A DNA stretch of 64,000 nt from Sphaerothrix epifaneia (GTDB lineage: Bacteria; Cyanobacteriota; Cyanobacteriia; Phormidesmidales; Phormidesmidaceae). The notes under the pieces were generated by a model. The model made no database searches. It saw nothing but the letters and a program-made list of their open reading frames with translations, and was not told the origin of the DNA. The stretch spans positions 70,739 through 134,738 of the forward strand of contig NZ_JBHZOL010000086.1 of the NCBI RefSeq assembly GCF_042788235.1. Reading direction: 5' to 3'. Numbering within the stretch: the stretch's first letter is position 1; each line of letters begins with the position of its first letter. Shown here piece after piece: positions 51,041 to 60,294 of the stretch. A program made the position numbers and the translations under genes.

Positions 51041-51721
51041 TTAGCTGATAGCAGCGGGGGTCTTAGGCAGTTCTGATGGACTTTCTAAAATGCGATCGAT
51101 GATGCCATATTCTTTGGCCTCTTGGGCATTCATGTAAAACATCCGATCAGAGTCTTTCATGACTTTGTCCATGGGCTGATTGGCATTCTTCGCCAAGATT
51201 TCTGTCATGGTGCGCTTATTGTTAAGCACCTCTTTGGCTCGAATTTCAATATCAGTTGCCTGACCTTGAGCGCCGCTACGGGGCTGGTGTAACACAATTC
51301 GAGCATGGGGTAGGCTAGCTCGATACCCTCTTGAACCTGCTGAAAGAATCACTGCAGCGGTACCCATAGCTTGACCGATGCAAATGGTATGCACGGGTGG
51401 CTTGATATAACTCATCGTGTCACAGATGGCAAAGGCTTCGGTGTCATAGCCAATCATATTGCCGTCATACCAAGAAGTGCCCGTTGAGTTGATGTAGAAG
51501 TAGATGGGTTTATCAGGATCATCAAACTGCAAATAGAGCAGTTGGGCAATAATCAACTCGGTAACGTCAATGCCAACCTGCTGCTTGACATTATCCGAGG
51601 AGTATAAAGGCAGACCCAGATAAACAATACGTTCCTTCAGTAAGAGAGAAGGCAGATCTGGAGGGGGTGTGCGATAAGAAGCATCACCATAGTACGGAGA
51701 CTGAACAGCTCGAATATCCAT
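51041..51721 (-). CDS. clpR: ClpR, inactive ClpP-like subunit
   Basis: 226-residue ClpP paralogue. The catalytic serine is lost: the usual SMG reads GQAMGTAAVILSAG, with Gly at the nucleophile position, while His (LHQPRSG) and Asp (KDSDRMFYM) regions are retained. ClpR in Synechococcus joins ClpP3 in one ring. The N-terminus is longer than in ClpP (MDIRAVQSPYYGDASYRTP), also a ClpR trait. It lies 94 bases before clpP3, so the pair is one operon. Confidence 0.95.
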   Translation of the reverse strand: MDIRAVQSPYYGDASYRTPPPDLPSLLLKERIVYLGLPLYSSDNVKQQVGIDVTELIIAQLLYLQFDDPDKPIYFYINSTGTSWYDGNMIGYDTEAFAICDTMSYIKPPVHTICIGQAMGTAAVILSAGSRGYRASLPHARIVLHQPRSGAQGQATDIEIRAKEVLNNKRTMTEILAKNANQPMDKVMKDSDRMFYMNAQEAKEYGIIDRILESPSELPKTPAAIS

Positions 51722-52064
51722 AAAGCTGCAAAAGCGGCAGTGTTTTCTAGAACCACTCTGAAAATCCTCATGTTTGATTGCTTAGTTTTGATTCTGATCG
51801 CCATTTGATCACAATCTCAAATAGGCTCAAACCTAGAGACAGAATGGTTTTTAACAGTGTAGCGTGTGGGTGAACCTAGCGGTTGTGGCGGATAACCCTA
51901 CTTTAGAGATGCAAAGACGCCGCAGGGCAGGAGTTGCAAGCAAAGAGTCGGGTAAGAATAGGCAAGGTTACCGAAAAATAAACATTTTTGAGTGAAGCAG
52001 GAATTATTGAGTTTCAAACGATAGCGTTGAGTTAACCATCTTTTTAGAGATAAGGAGCCTGAGT
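51722..52064. promoter_or_regulatory. divergent region between clpR and the VWA gene
   Basis: 343 bases holding the promoters of two divergent genes. I see an ATAAGGAGCC ribosome site before the VWA ATG and no clear sigma-70 pair, long hairpin or protein-coding frame. Confidence 0.4.
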
Positions 52065-53303
52065 ATGAGGGTTGGTTTGCAGTGTCATCTGAGCGATGCC
52101 AATTTAAATCTGGCTCAGCCCAGTAATCAGCGGCAACTTGCCATCTCAATTTCTGCGATCGCTGAACAAGTCGGTCGCAACGCGCCCCTTAATCTTTGCC
52201 TGATTTTGGATCATAGCGGCTCGATGGGGGGCAAACCGCTGCAAACGGTTAAGCAAGCGGCTAATCGTATAGTGGATGGCCTCATGCCCCACGATCGCAT
52301 TACGATTGTGGTTTTTGACCACAAGGCCAAAGTCTTGGTTGCTAACCAGCTAGTTGAAGAGCCAATTGTGATCAAAAATAAAATTGATCAGCTCAAAGCC
52401 AGCGGTGGAACCTGTATTGACGGTGGCTTAAAGCTCGGAATTGAAGAAGCCGCGGTTGGTAGACAAAACGCGATTTCTCAGGTCTTTTTGCTGACGGATG
52501 GCGAGAATGAACACGGTGATAACGAGCGCTGTCTCAAACTGGCTCAGTTGGCGGCAGATTACAACTTAACCCTGAGTACCCTAGGCTTTGGCGACCACTG
52601 GAACCAGGATATTCTTGAACAAATCGCCGATGCCGGAAACGGCAGCTTGTCTTACATCCAAGAGCCAGAAGACGCAATGGATGTGTTTAACCGCCTCTTT
52701 AGCCGGGTGCAGGCGGTTGGCCTCACCAATGCTTATCTAAAGCTTGAACTCATGCCCGAAGCACGGCTCGCTGAACTCAAGCCGATTGCCCAGGTTGCCC
52801 CCGAAACGATTGAACTGCCGATTACTACAGAGACTTCCCCCCTTAGCATTCGTCTCGGGGACTTGATGGTAGATGATCCCAGGGTGATTCTGGCGAACCT
52901 CTATATCAGCCAGTTGCCCTTAGGTAGCCATCCAATTGCGGCAGTACAGGTGCAGTACGACGATCCGGCTCGGGGGCAAACGGGGTTAACTTCTGAGCGC
53001 ATCCTGGTTGAGGCCAATGTGCAATCCACTTATCAACCCATTCCCAATGATCGCGTGCAGCAACATGTACTGGCTCTGGCTAAATACCGTCAAACTCAAA
53101 TTGCTGAAACCAAACTGAAACAAGGCGATCGCCAAGGTGCGGCCACCCTTTTACAGACAGCAGCCCAGACGGCTTTACAAATGGGGGACGAAAACGCCGC
53201 CACGGTTTTACAAGAAAATGCCACGCGACTACAGACCGGAGAAGATTTGTCTGAGCGCGATCGCAAACGTACCCGTATTGTGTCTAAAACGACGCTGCAA
53301 TAG
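52065..53303 (+). CDS. von Willebrand factor A domain protein
   Basis: 412-residue cytoplasmic-type protein with a VWA domain at about residues 40-235. The MIDAS metal site is intact: DHSGSMGG (DxSxS), GGTCIDGGL (Thr) and LLTDGENEH (Asp). The C-terminal half has a beta-sandwich part and a helical tail (EENATRLQTGEDLSERDR). There is no signal peptide or membrane segment. Such proteins bind partners through the metal; the partner is unknown. An AAGGAG site precedes the ATG. Confidence 0.88.
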   Translation: MRVGLQCHLSDANLNLAQPSNQRQLAISISAIAEQVGRNAPLNLCLILDHSGSMGGKPLQTVKQAANRIVDGLMPHDRITIVVFDHKAKVLVANQLVEEPIVIKNKIDQLKASGGTCIDGGLKLGIEEAAVGRQNAISQVFLLTDGENEHGDNERCLKLAQLAADYNLTLSTLGFGDHWNQDILEQIADAGNGSLSYIQEPEDAMDVFNRLFSRVQAVGLTNAYLKLELMPEARLAELKPIAQVAPETIELPITTETSPLSIRLGDLMVDDPRVILANLYISQLPLGSHPIAAVQVQYDDPARGQTGLTSERILVEANVQSTYQPIPNDRVQQHVLALAKYRQTQIAETKLKQGDRQGAATLLQTAAQTALQMGDENAATVLQENATRLQTGEDLSERDRKRTRIVSKTTLQ

Positions 53304-53553
53304 TTGCAGCCAGCCAGAAAGTTGCGTTAACTGAGTTTCCCACTCATAAAACGAAGAACTTTCGCAAATGTGCCCAACAGATCTGTACAGAACGTGTATT
53401 TTCTCGTACTATCGTTCTTTCTTTTTAATTAAGGCGAAATGTGTCAACCAATACCCAGAGTATGGGAATACAGGCTTTAAATAGTTTACGCATTCGTTTT
53501 AGCACTGCCTATTGACCTTGAGGTCAAAGGCTTGACTGCAACAGGAATCTAAT

Positions 53554-56097
53554 ATGCAAACCGCCCCAAAACTTCAAATTGAGACTGCTCGCGTTGAAGA
53601 CGACAGAACAGGACTCAGTATCGAAACCCTCAAGCGGGCATTTCTTGACAACCTTTTCTATATTCAGGGTAAATTTCCCCGGCTAGCGACCCAGCACGAC
53701 TATTACATGGCACTGGCTTATACGGTGCGCGATCGTTTGCTACAGCGCTGGATCAGTACAGCCGCCACCTACACCGAGCAAAGCTCTCGTACGGTTGCCT
53801 ATCTGTCTGCTGAATTTTTGATGGGGCCACAGCTAGGTAACAATCTAATTAACTTAGGCATATATGACAGAGTGCAGCAGGCGATTGAAGAACTGGGCCT
53901 GAACCTAGACACCCTGCTCGATCAAGAAGAAGAACCAGGTCTGGGTAATGGCGGGTTAGGACGGCTAGCCGCCTGCTACTTAGACTCAATGGCAACCTTA
54001 GAAATTCCTTCACTGGGCTACGGCATTCGCTACGAATTCGGCATTTTCAAGCAAGGGCTACAGAATGGCTGGCAGGTCGAGTTTACGGATAAGTGGCTGC
54101 GACTGGGTAACCCTTGGGAAATTCCCCGGCCTGATTGGGCAGTTCAAGTCAAGCTAGGGGGGTATACAGAAGCCTATCTAGACGCCAACGGCCACTACCG
54201 GGTTCGCTGGATTCCGCGCCAGGTCGTCAAAGGTGTTCCTTACGATACGCCGATTTTGGGTTATCAAATCAACACCTGCAATACCTTACGGCTATGGTCA
54301 GCACAAGCCCCTGAGTCATTCGATTTTGAAGCTTTTAATTCCGGTGACTATTTAGGAGCCGTCCAAGAAAAAATTTCGTCAGAAAATTTATCTAAGGTTC
54401 TCTACCCTAACGACAATGTCTCCCAGGGTAAGCAACTGCGTCTGGCTCAGCAAATTTTCTTTGTGTCTTGCTCACTGCAAGATATGATTCGTATTTTGCT
54501 ACGCCAAAAGTTACCGCTGAGCGAATTTAGCCAGAAGTTTACGGTGCAGTTGAACGATACTCACCCAGCGATCGCGGTGGCCGAGCTAATGCGATTACTC
54601 GTAGATGAGCATGGCATTGCCTGGGATCAAGCCTGGGACATTACTCGAAACAGCTTCGCCTACACCAATCACACTCTCATGCCAGAGGCGCTAGAACGCT
54701 GGCCAGTGGAGATGTTTGGGCAAATGCTGCCCCGTCACCTGGAGATTGTCTACGAAATCAACCATCATTTCCTAGATGAGGTTCGTGCTAAGTTTCCAGA
54801 CGATGGCGATCGCATTCGCCGCATGTCGCTTATTGATGAATCGGGCGAACGCTTTGTGCGCATGGCTAATCTGGCTTGTGTAGGCAGCTATGCGATTAAC
54901 GGGGTGGCCGCTCTCCATACCGAACTGCTGCAAAAAGACGTTCTGCACGATTTTTACCAGCTCTACCCAGAAAAATTTAACAACAAAACCAACGGCGTCA
55001 CCCCACGGCGTTTTATGGTGCTGAGCAATCCGCGTCTAACTCATTTGCTAAATGACACAATTGGCGACAGTTGGGTACAACATCTTGACCATTTGCAGAA
55101 GTTAGAAACCTCCGTTGAAGACGCCAGCTTTCGACAGCGCTGGTGGGAAATCAAGCAGGCCAACAAGCACGATCTAGCCACGTATATTCAGGCTCACAAC
55201 GGCATTACGGTTGATCCTGAGTCGTTGTTTGACATTCAGGTGAAGCGGATTCATGAATATAAGCGGCAGCATCTGATGGTGCTGCACATCATCACGCTTT
55301 ATAACCGCCTTAAGGCCAATCCCAATCTAGACATCACGCCTCGTACCTTCCTTTTTGGCGGTAAGGCGGCTCCTGGCTACATGATGGCTAAGCTGATTAT
55401 TAAGCTCATCACTTCGGTCGCCGATGTGGTGAATAATGATCCGGCTGTGGGCGATCGCCTGAAGGTTGTTTTCCTCAAAAACTTTAACGTCAAGCTTGCC
55501 CAGCACATTTACCCAGCCGCCGACTTGTCTGAGCAAGTTTCAATGGCAGGCAAAGAGGCTTCGGGTACAGGCAACATGAAGTTTGCCATGAATGGCGCAC
55601 TGACCATTGGTACCCTAGATGGTGCCAATATCGAAATTCGCGAAGAAGTCGGCCCTGAAAATTTCTTCTTGTTTGGTTTAACAGCAGCCGAGGTCAAAGC
55701 GCTCAAAGCCAGCAGCTACAATCCTTGGAACTACTATCAATCCAATCCTGAGCTGAAAGAGGTAATCGATCGGCTCAAAGCGGGAGACTTTTCTGGCGGC
55801 AACCCCGATTTGTTTAGGCCGCTAATTGACTCGCTTTTAAGCTGGGACAATTATTTGCTGTTTGCCGACTATCAGTCTTACATTGAAGCGCAAGAAAAAG
55901 TGAGTCAGGCTTATCGCGATCGCGATCGCTGGGTGCGCATGTCAATTCTGAATACTGCCCGGATGGGCAAGTTTTCGTCTGACCGTTCGATCGCAGAATA
56001 TGCGGCAGATATTTGGCAGACGCCTTCAGTCAAGATTGAGCTAACCGACAATGCCCGCCTTAGCCGCAATATTACCCAAGATGTACAGTTGCAATAG
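53554..56097 (+). CDS. glgP: glycogen phosphorylase
   Basis: Phosphorolyses alpha-1,4 glucan to glucose 1-phosphate in glycogen breakdown. The 847-residue protein has the typical N-terminal RTVAYLSAEFLMGPQLGNNL, the glucan-site region with NEHKRPH-like segments (KRIHEYKRQHLMVLH near 570), and the PLP lysine segment EASGTGNMKFAMNGALTIGT near 670 followed by DGANIEI. Length and motifs match bacterial GlgP. Its 3' end carries an intrinsic terminator. Cyanobacteria usually carry two paralogues. Confidence 0.97.
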   Translation: MQTAPKLQIETARVEDDRTGLSIETLKRAFLDNLFYIQGKFPRLATQHDYYMALAYTVRDRLLQRWISTAATYTEQSSRTVAYLSAEFLMGPQLGNNLINLGIYDRVQQAIEELGLNLDTLLDQEEEPGLGNGGLGRLAACYLDSMATLEIPSLGYGIRYEFGIFKQGLQNGWQVEFTDKWLRLGNPWEIPRPDWAVQVKLGGYTEAYLDANGHYRVRWIPRQVVKGVPYDTPILGYQINTCNTLRLWSAQAPESFDFEAFNSGDYLGAVQEKISSENLSKVLYPNDNVSQGKQLRLAQQIFFVSCSLQDMIRILLRQKLPLSEFSQKFTVQLNDTHPAIAVAELMRLLVDEHGIAWDQAWDITRNSFAYTNHTLMPEALERWPVEMFGQMLPRHLEIVYEINHHFLDEVRAKFPDDGDRIRRMSLIDESGERFVRMANLACVGSYAINGVAALHTELLQKDVLHDFYQLYPEKFNNKTNGVTPRRFMVLSNPRLTHLLNDTIGDSWVQHLDHLQKLETSVEDASFRQRWWEIKQANKHDLATYIQAHNGITVDPESLFDIQVKRIHEYKRQHLMVLHIITLYNRLKANPNLDITPRTFLFGGKAAPGYMMAKLIIKLITSVADVVNNDPAVGDRLKVVFLKNFNVKLAQHIYPAADLSEQVSMAGKEASGTGNMKFAMNGALTIGTLDGANIEIREEVGPENFFLFGLTAAEVKALKASSYNPWNYYQSNPELKEVIDRLKAGDFSGGNPDLFRPLIDSLLSWDNYLLFADYQSYIEAQEKVSQAYRDRDRWVRMSILNTARMGKFSSDRSIAEYAADIWQTPSVKIELTDNARLSRNITQDVQLQ

Positions 56098-56421
56098 GCT
56101 TGAATGAATTCACAGGCGGTTACTGCTGAGGGCTGGGGCTGACCCATAAAGTCACCAAGCCTCTATGCGGTTTTTGGAAGACTCCATTTTGTCAGGGTGC
56201 GGTTTGCCGCGCCCTTTTTAGTTTTCAGCCTGAAGCAGCGACACTCTTTTCAGCTAGCAAAGCTTATTTTGTTTTTGGGCTGGCATGATAGCTCAAGAAA
56301 AAAGACTGAGGACGACAGCAAGCAGCTTTCTGGCAGCGGCTTTCAACCATTGAGGTGCTTCAAGCCCAGGGGCTACCGCTATAAAATAGCCAGTAAGACC
56401 TTTCTGTGCCAAAGCAGCTTT
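56098..56421 (+). other. gap holding the glgP terminator and Uma2 leader
   Basis: 324-base gap between glgP and the Uma2-family gene. It contains a terminator at 56195-56219, listed separately. The open frame that runs through it in front of the Uma2 gene begins inside this terminator and is not a credible N-terminus. Confidence 0.5.
56195..56219 (+). terminator. Rho-independent terminator of glgP
   Basis: Stem GGGTGCGG / CCGCGCCC (56195-56202, 56207-56214, one G-T pair) with loop TTTG, followed by TTTTT. Confidence 0.9.
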
Positions 56422-57117
56422 ATGGTTAGCCAGCCCTCTGCTCAAACGCCGCCGCTAGAAGCGGGCGATCGCCTGACCCGCCCAGAGTTTCATCGGCGCT
56501 ATGCCAATATGTCCTCCCTCAAAAAAGCTGAACTGATCGAAGGAGTCGTCTACATGCCAGCGGCGCTGCGCTTCAAAAGTCATGGTCAACCTCACGGCAG
56601 AATCATGGGATGGTTATCTCTTTACGAAGCGACGACTCCCCACGTAGCGTTGGGTGACAATGCCACCGTGCAGCTAGACCTCGACAACGAACTACAGCCC
56701 GACGCCGTGCTGCTCATTCAGCCGGAAGCAGGGGGGCAAGCCACCATTAGCGCAGACGATTATATTGTGGGGCCACCGGAACTAGTGGTAGAGGTGGCTG
56801 CTAGCAGCGTCTCGATTGATTTGTACGACAAAAAGCGAGCCTATCGCCGCAATGGGGTGCGCGAGTATTTAGTTTGGCAGGTCTTTGATCAAACTGTAAG
56901 CTGGTTCGCTTTAGAGTCAGGTGACTATCAGCTGTTAGCGGCTGACGCCCAGGGCATTATTCGCAGTCGTCAGTTTCCGGGGTTATGGTTAGCCGTTGAC
57001 GATTTACTGGCAGGTCGGATGTTGCAGGTGTTCTCAGTTTTGCAGAGGGGATTGGCGACGGCTGAACACCATCCGTTTGTAGAGTCGCTCAAGACAGCAG
57101 CCAACGCCAAAAAATAA
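56422..57117 (+). CDS. Uma2-family (DUF820) PD-(D/E)XK nuclease-like protein
   Basis: 231-residue Uma2-family protein, a restriction-endonuclease-like fold with many copies in cyanobacteria. The core reads ELQPDAVLLIQPE (Asp) near residue 93, ELVVEVAASS (Glu) near 120 and KKRAYRRNGVREYLVW (Lys) near 138, in the expected order. The catalytic residues look intact, so DNA cleavage is possible but unproven for the family. I chose the ATG at 56422; the frame is open 75 codons upstream but this passes through the glgP terminator. A terminator follows. Confidence 0.82.
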   Translation: MVSQPSAQTPPLEAGDRLTRPEFHRRYANMSSLKKAELIEGVVYMPAALRFKSHGQPHGRIMGWLSLYEATTPHVALGDNATVQLDLDNELQPDAVLLIQPEAGGQATISADDYIVGPPELVVEVAASSVSIDLYDKKRAYRRNGVREYLVWQVFDQTVSWFALESGDYQLLAADAQGIIRSRQFPGLWLAVDDLLAGRMLQVFSVLQRGLATAEHHPFVESLKTAANAKK

Positions 57118-57191
57118 CAAACTCAGCTAACTTTTCCGGATGCGCGTTTGCTTTTGAGAAGAGTGGAATGGTAGATGCACCCTGATTGATA

Positions 57192-57230
57192 ACCCCTGAG
57201 AGACCTGGAGGGATCTCGGGGGTTTTCTTT
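57192..57230 (+). terminator. Rho-independent terminator after the Uma2 gene
   Basis: Stem AACCCCTGAGA / TCTCGGGGGTT (57192-57202, 57215-57225, one T-G pair) with a 12-base loop, followed by TTCTTTT. Confidence 0.88.
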
Positions 57231-57301
57231 TGCGCCAGAAGACAGTCTGACATGATAGGCTAGCCGCAATTAATGGCAACGGCAACAAGGAAGCAGTAGC
57301 G

Positions 57302-58423
57302 ATGGCAAAAATGCGGGTTGGCCTTTTGTTTGGCGGATGTTCTGGAGAGCATGAAGTATCAATTCGCTCGGCTCAGGCGATCGCGAAGGCTCTCTCTACC
57401 GGAGCTAATGCCGACAAATACGAAGTCTTACCCGTTCACATTAGCAAAGAAGGTCACTGGCTCATGGGAGAGGTGGCTCAGCAGGTCTTAGCGTCGGGTA
57501 CTCCGCTCCAGCTAGCGACATCAGACCCTGCAGCCAGCCTCCACAGCCCAGCATCGGCAGCAGCAACCCTTGAAGCGGCACAACAATCACCACTCAATCG
57601 TTTACCTATTCTCAAGCAGGCAGCAGCTATAGACATTTGGTTTCCGATCTTGCACGGCCCAAACGGCGAAGATGGCACAATTCAAGGACTGCTGCAGCTA
57701 ATGCAGGTGCCGTTTGTCGGTTCTGGAGTGCTTGGTTCAGCGATGGGCATGGACAAGCTGGCGATGAAAATGGCCTTTGCCCAAGCGGGTCTACCCCAAG
57801 TGAAGTACGTAGCTGTGACGCGGGCTGAAGTTTGGTCAAATCCCTGCGTGTTTCCCAAGCTCTGCGATCGCATTGAAGCTGAGCTAGGCTATCCTTGCTT
57901 TGTCAAACCCGCCAATTTAGGCTCCTCGGTGGGTATTTCTAAAGTGCGATCGCGCGATGAGCTAGAAAAAGCTTTAGACAGCGCTGCTAGCTACGATCGC
58001 CGTCTGATTGTCGAAGCTGGCGTCACTGCCCGCGAAGTTGAGTGTGCGGTTTTAGGCAATGACCAGGCCAAAGCCTCAGTGGTGGGTGAGATTAGCTTTC
58101 ACAGTGACTTTTACGACTACGAGACCAAATACAGCGCCGGACAAGCGGAGCTAACGATTCCTGCCGATTTGCCTGAGCAGCTAACCCGCCAAATTCAAGC
58201 GATGGCGTTGCAAGCTTTTCAAGCCGTTGACGCTGCCGGAATTTCGCGCGTCGATTTCTTCTACCTTGAGCAAACAGGCGAAATTTTGATCAATGAAATC
58301 AACACTATGCCGGGGTTTACCGCCACTAGCATGTATCCGATGCTATGGCAAGCCAGCGGCGTTGACTTTCCCGAATTAGTAGATCGGCTGGTTCAGCTAG
58401 GGTTGGAACGTACCGCCCCGTAG
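57302..58423 (+). CDS. ddl: D-alanine--D-alanine ligase
   Basis: ATP-grasp enzyme making D-Ala-D-Ala for peptidoglycan. The 373-residue protein has LLFGGCSGEHEVSIRSAQ at the start, the ATP-binding KPANLGSSVGISKV near 198, the omega-loop segment FYDYETKYSAGQ near 263 with the Tyr that favours D-Ala over D-Lac, and EINTMPGFTATSMYPML near 338. The domain order is standard. Start is an ATG after a short spacer. The adjacent ABC gene begins 114 bases later. Confidence 0.96.
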   Translation: MAKMRVGLLFGGCSGEHEVSIRSAQAIAKALSTGANADKYEVLPVHISKEGHWLMGEVAQQVLASGTPLQLATSDPAASLHSPASAAATLEAAQQSPLNRLPILKQAAAIDIWFPILHGPNGEDGTIQGLLQLMQVPFVGSGVLGSAMGMDKLAMKMAFAQAGLPQVKYVAVTRAEVWSNPCVFPKLCDRIEAELGYPCFVKPANLGSSVGISKVRSRDELEKALDSAASYDRRLIVEAGVTAREVECAVLGNDQAKASVVGEISFHSDFYDYETKYSAGQAELTIPADLPEQLTRQIQAMALQAFQAVDAAGISRVDFFYLEQTGEILINEINTMPGFTATSMYPMLWQASGVDFPELVDRLVQLGLERTAP

Positions 58424-58537
58424 CGTTGGCATCATTAGGTAAGTTAGCTCGGCTTTGTCCTCGCTAAGCTGCCTTCACAGATATTACTGACACCTTCCCA
58501 AATTTTTCTTTGCCAGATCTGAGAATCACGCTGCCCC

Positions 58538-60175
58538 ATGACGCTGTTCCAAATCGATCACTTCCACGTTGCCTATCCTGGCCAGTCTGACTGGGCGGTT
58601 GAAGATGTGTCTTTTTCGCTAGAGCCGGGGGAGCGGTTGGGGCTAGTGGGTGAGTCGGGCTGCGGCAAATCAACCCTGGGACGAGCCGCTTTGCGGTTGA
58701 TGCCATCAGGGACACGGCTTGAAGGCAGCGCTAATTTTGAAGACGAGTCAATTTTAGAATTTTCACCTCAACGTCTACGCCACTTTCGCGGAGAAGCAGT
58801 TTCGCTGGTATTTCAAGACCCAATGACCCGGCTCGACCCGCTGATGACCATTGGCGATCACTGCGTTGAAACCGTGTTGGCTCATCAGCCTCAGCTTTCT
58901 AAACAGGCGGCAAAAGACAAAGCGATCGCTACGCTAGCAGCGGTCAATATTCCTAGCGATCGCTGGAACCAGTATCCCCATGAATTTAGCGGCGGCATGC
59001 GGCAACGGGTGGCTATTGCTCTGGCTTTGCTGCTAGATCCAAAGCTGATTGTGGCTGATGAACCTACCACCAGTCTAGATGTCACAGTTTCAGCCCAAAT
59101 CTTGCAAGAGCTAACGCGCCTCTGCCAAGAGCGCAATATGGCGCTGATTTTGATCTCACACGACCTAGCACTGGTAGCAGAATACTGCGATCGCGTTGCG
59201 GTGATGTATCGCGGCAAACTGGTAGAGTTAGGCCCCGTGCAGTCTGTAATGTATCAGCCTCAACACGCCTATACGCGATCGCTGCTGTTAGCAGCCCAGC
59301 AGTTGCACGTTGAAGGCGGCCAGCAGATCAGCTTGGCAAAGACCACCGCAACCACGCAACCCCTGCTAAAAATAGCGCATCTCAAAAAACACTACGTCTT
59401 AGAACAAAATTTTATTTCGCGGCTGTTCTCGCAACAGTCCGGCTTGACGATTAAAGCGGTTGACGACGTCAGTTTGTCCCTGTATCCGGGCGAAATTTTG
59501 GGACTGGTGGGGGAATCGGGCTGTGGCAAAAGCACCCTCTCGCGCACCATTTTGCAGCTAATCCGCCCCACGTCGGGCACCGTCGAATTTTGCGGTACGG
59601 ACTTGGCTACGCTTTCTGGCTCAGCTTTGTTGCGCCAGCGGCGAGAAATTCAGATGATTTTTCAAGATCCCCATGCCTGCTTGAATCCAATGATGACGGT
59701 AGGTCGAGGCATTGCCGACCCGCTGCTGATCCATCGCTTGGCGACGCCCGCAGCCGCGACAAAACAGGTACACGCCATGCTGGAGCGGGTCGGGCTAACA
59801 CCGACTGCAGACTATTTTCAGCGCTTTCCCGGCGATCTCTCTGGCGGGCAGCAGCAGCGAGTGGCGATCGCCCGTGCTTTAATTTTGCAGCCGAAGCTGC
59901 TGATCTGTGACGAACCAGTCAGTATGCTGGATGCTAGCGTTCAAGCGCAGGTGCTAGAGCTGATGCTGACGCTGAAAAAAGAATTTGATTTAACCTATCT
60001 CTTCATCACCCACGATCTTTGGGTTGCCAGATATTTATGTGATCGCATTGCGGTGATGCAAAAGGGCAAAATTGTCGAAATTGGCCCCACAGAAGCCCTC
60101 TTTACTCAGCCGCAACATCCCTATACACAAACCCTGCTGCAAGCCGCGCCGCTGCTGGCCAAACAAGCTTCCTAA
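58538..60175 (+). CDS. fused oligopeptide ABC transporter ATPase (DppD-DppF type)
   Basis: 545-residue protein with two complete ABC ATPase domains in tandem, each typical of Dpp/Opp-type import. Domain 1: Walker A GESGCGKSTLG near residue 39, signature FSGGMRQRVAIAL near 158, Walker B LIVADEPTTSLDV. Domain 2: Walker A GESGCGKSTLS near 330, LSGGQQQRVAIARAL near 440, LLICDEPVSMLDAS. It would energise uptake of peptides, nickel or similar solutes. No substrate-binding or permease gene is adjacent, so the ATPase is encoded apart from its channel. Relatives in bacteria are often called YejF-like. Confidence 0.92.
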   Translation: MTLFQIDHFHVAYPGQSDWAVEDVSFSLEPGERLGLVGESGCGKSTLGRAALRLMPSGTRLEGSANFEDESILEFSPQRLRHFRGEAVSLVFQDPMTRLDPLMTIGDHCVETVLAHQPQLSKQAAKDKAIATLAAVNIPSDRWNQYPHEFSGGMRQRVAIALALLLDPKLIVADEPTTSLDVTVSAQILQELTRLCQERNMALILISHDLALVAEYCDRVAVMYRGKLVELGPVQSVMYQPQHAYTRSLLLAAQQLHVEGGQQISLAKTTATTQPLLKIAHLKKHYVLEQNFISRLFSQQSGLTIKAVDDVSLSLYPGEILGLVGESGCGKSTLSRTILQLIRPTSGTVEFCGTDLATLSGSALLRQRREIQMIFQDPHACLNPMMTVGRGIADPLLIHRLATPAAATKQVHAMLERVGLTPTADYFQRFPGDLSGGQQQRVAIARALILQPKLLICDEPVSMLDASVQAQVLELMLTLKKEFDLTYLFITHDLWVARYLCDRIAVMQKGKIVEIGPTEALFTQPQHPYTQTLLQAAPLLAKQAS

Positions 60176-60238
60176 CGATCTCATAAGTAATTGTTACTAG
60201 CAAGAAACTGAGATCTGCGGCAGAATAGAGACATAAAA

Positions 60239-60250
60239 AACATGTATGTT
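60239..60250. promoter_or_regulatory. short inverted repeat upstream of flv3
   Basis: AACATGTATGTT, an interrupted palindrome (AACAT / ATGTT), lies about 45 bases before the flv3 ATG. It could be an operator, but short palindromes occur by chance. A strong AGGAGG ribosome site at about 60285 precedes the start. Confidence 0.25.
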
Positions 60251-60294
60251 GTTTAAGTAAGGCGAGTCACGAGCCGAGTCAACAGGAGGTTTTT

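Noticed and set aside
56197..56421. Open frame extending the Uma2-family gene upstream
   Set aside because: It starts within the glgP terminator hairpin, lacks a ribosome site and shows no family similarity; the ATG at 56422 matches the Uma2 N-terminus.
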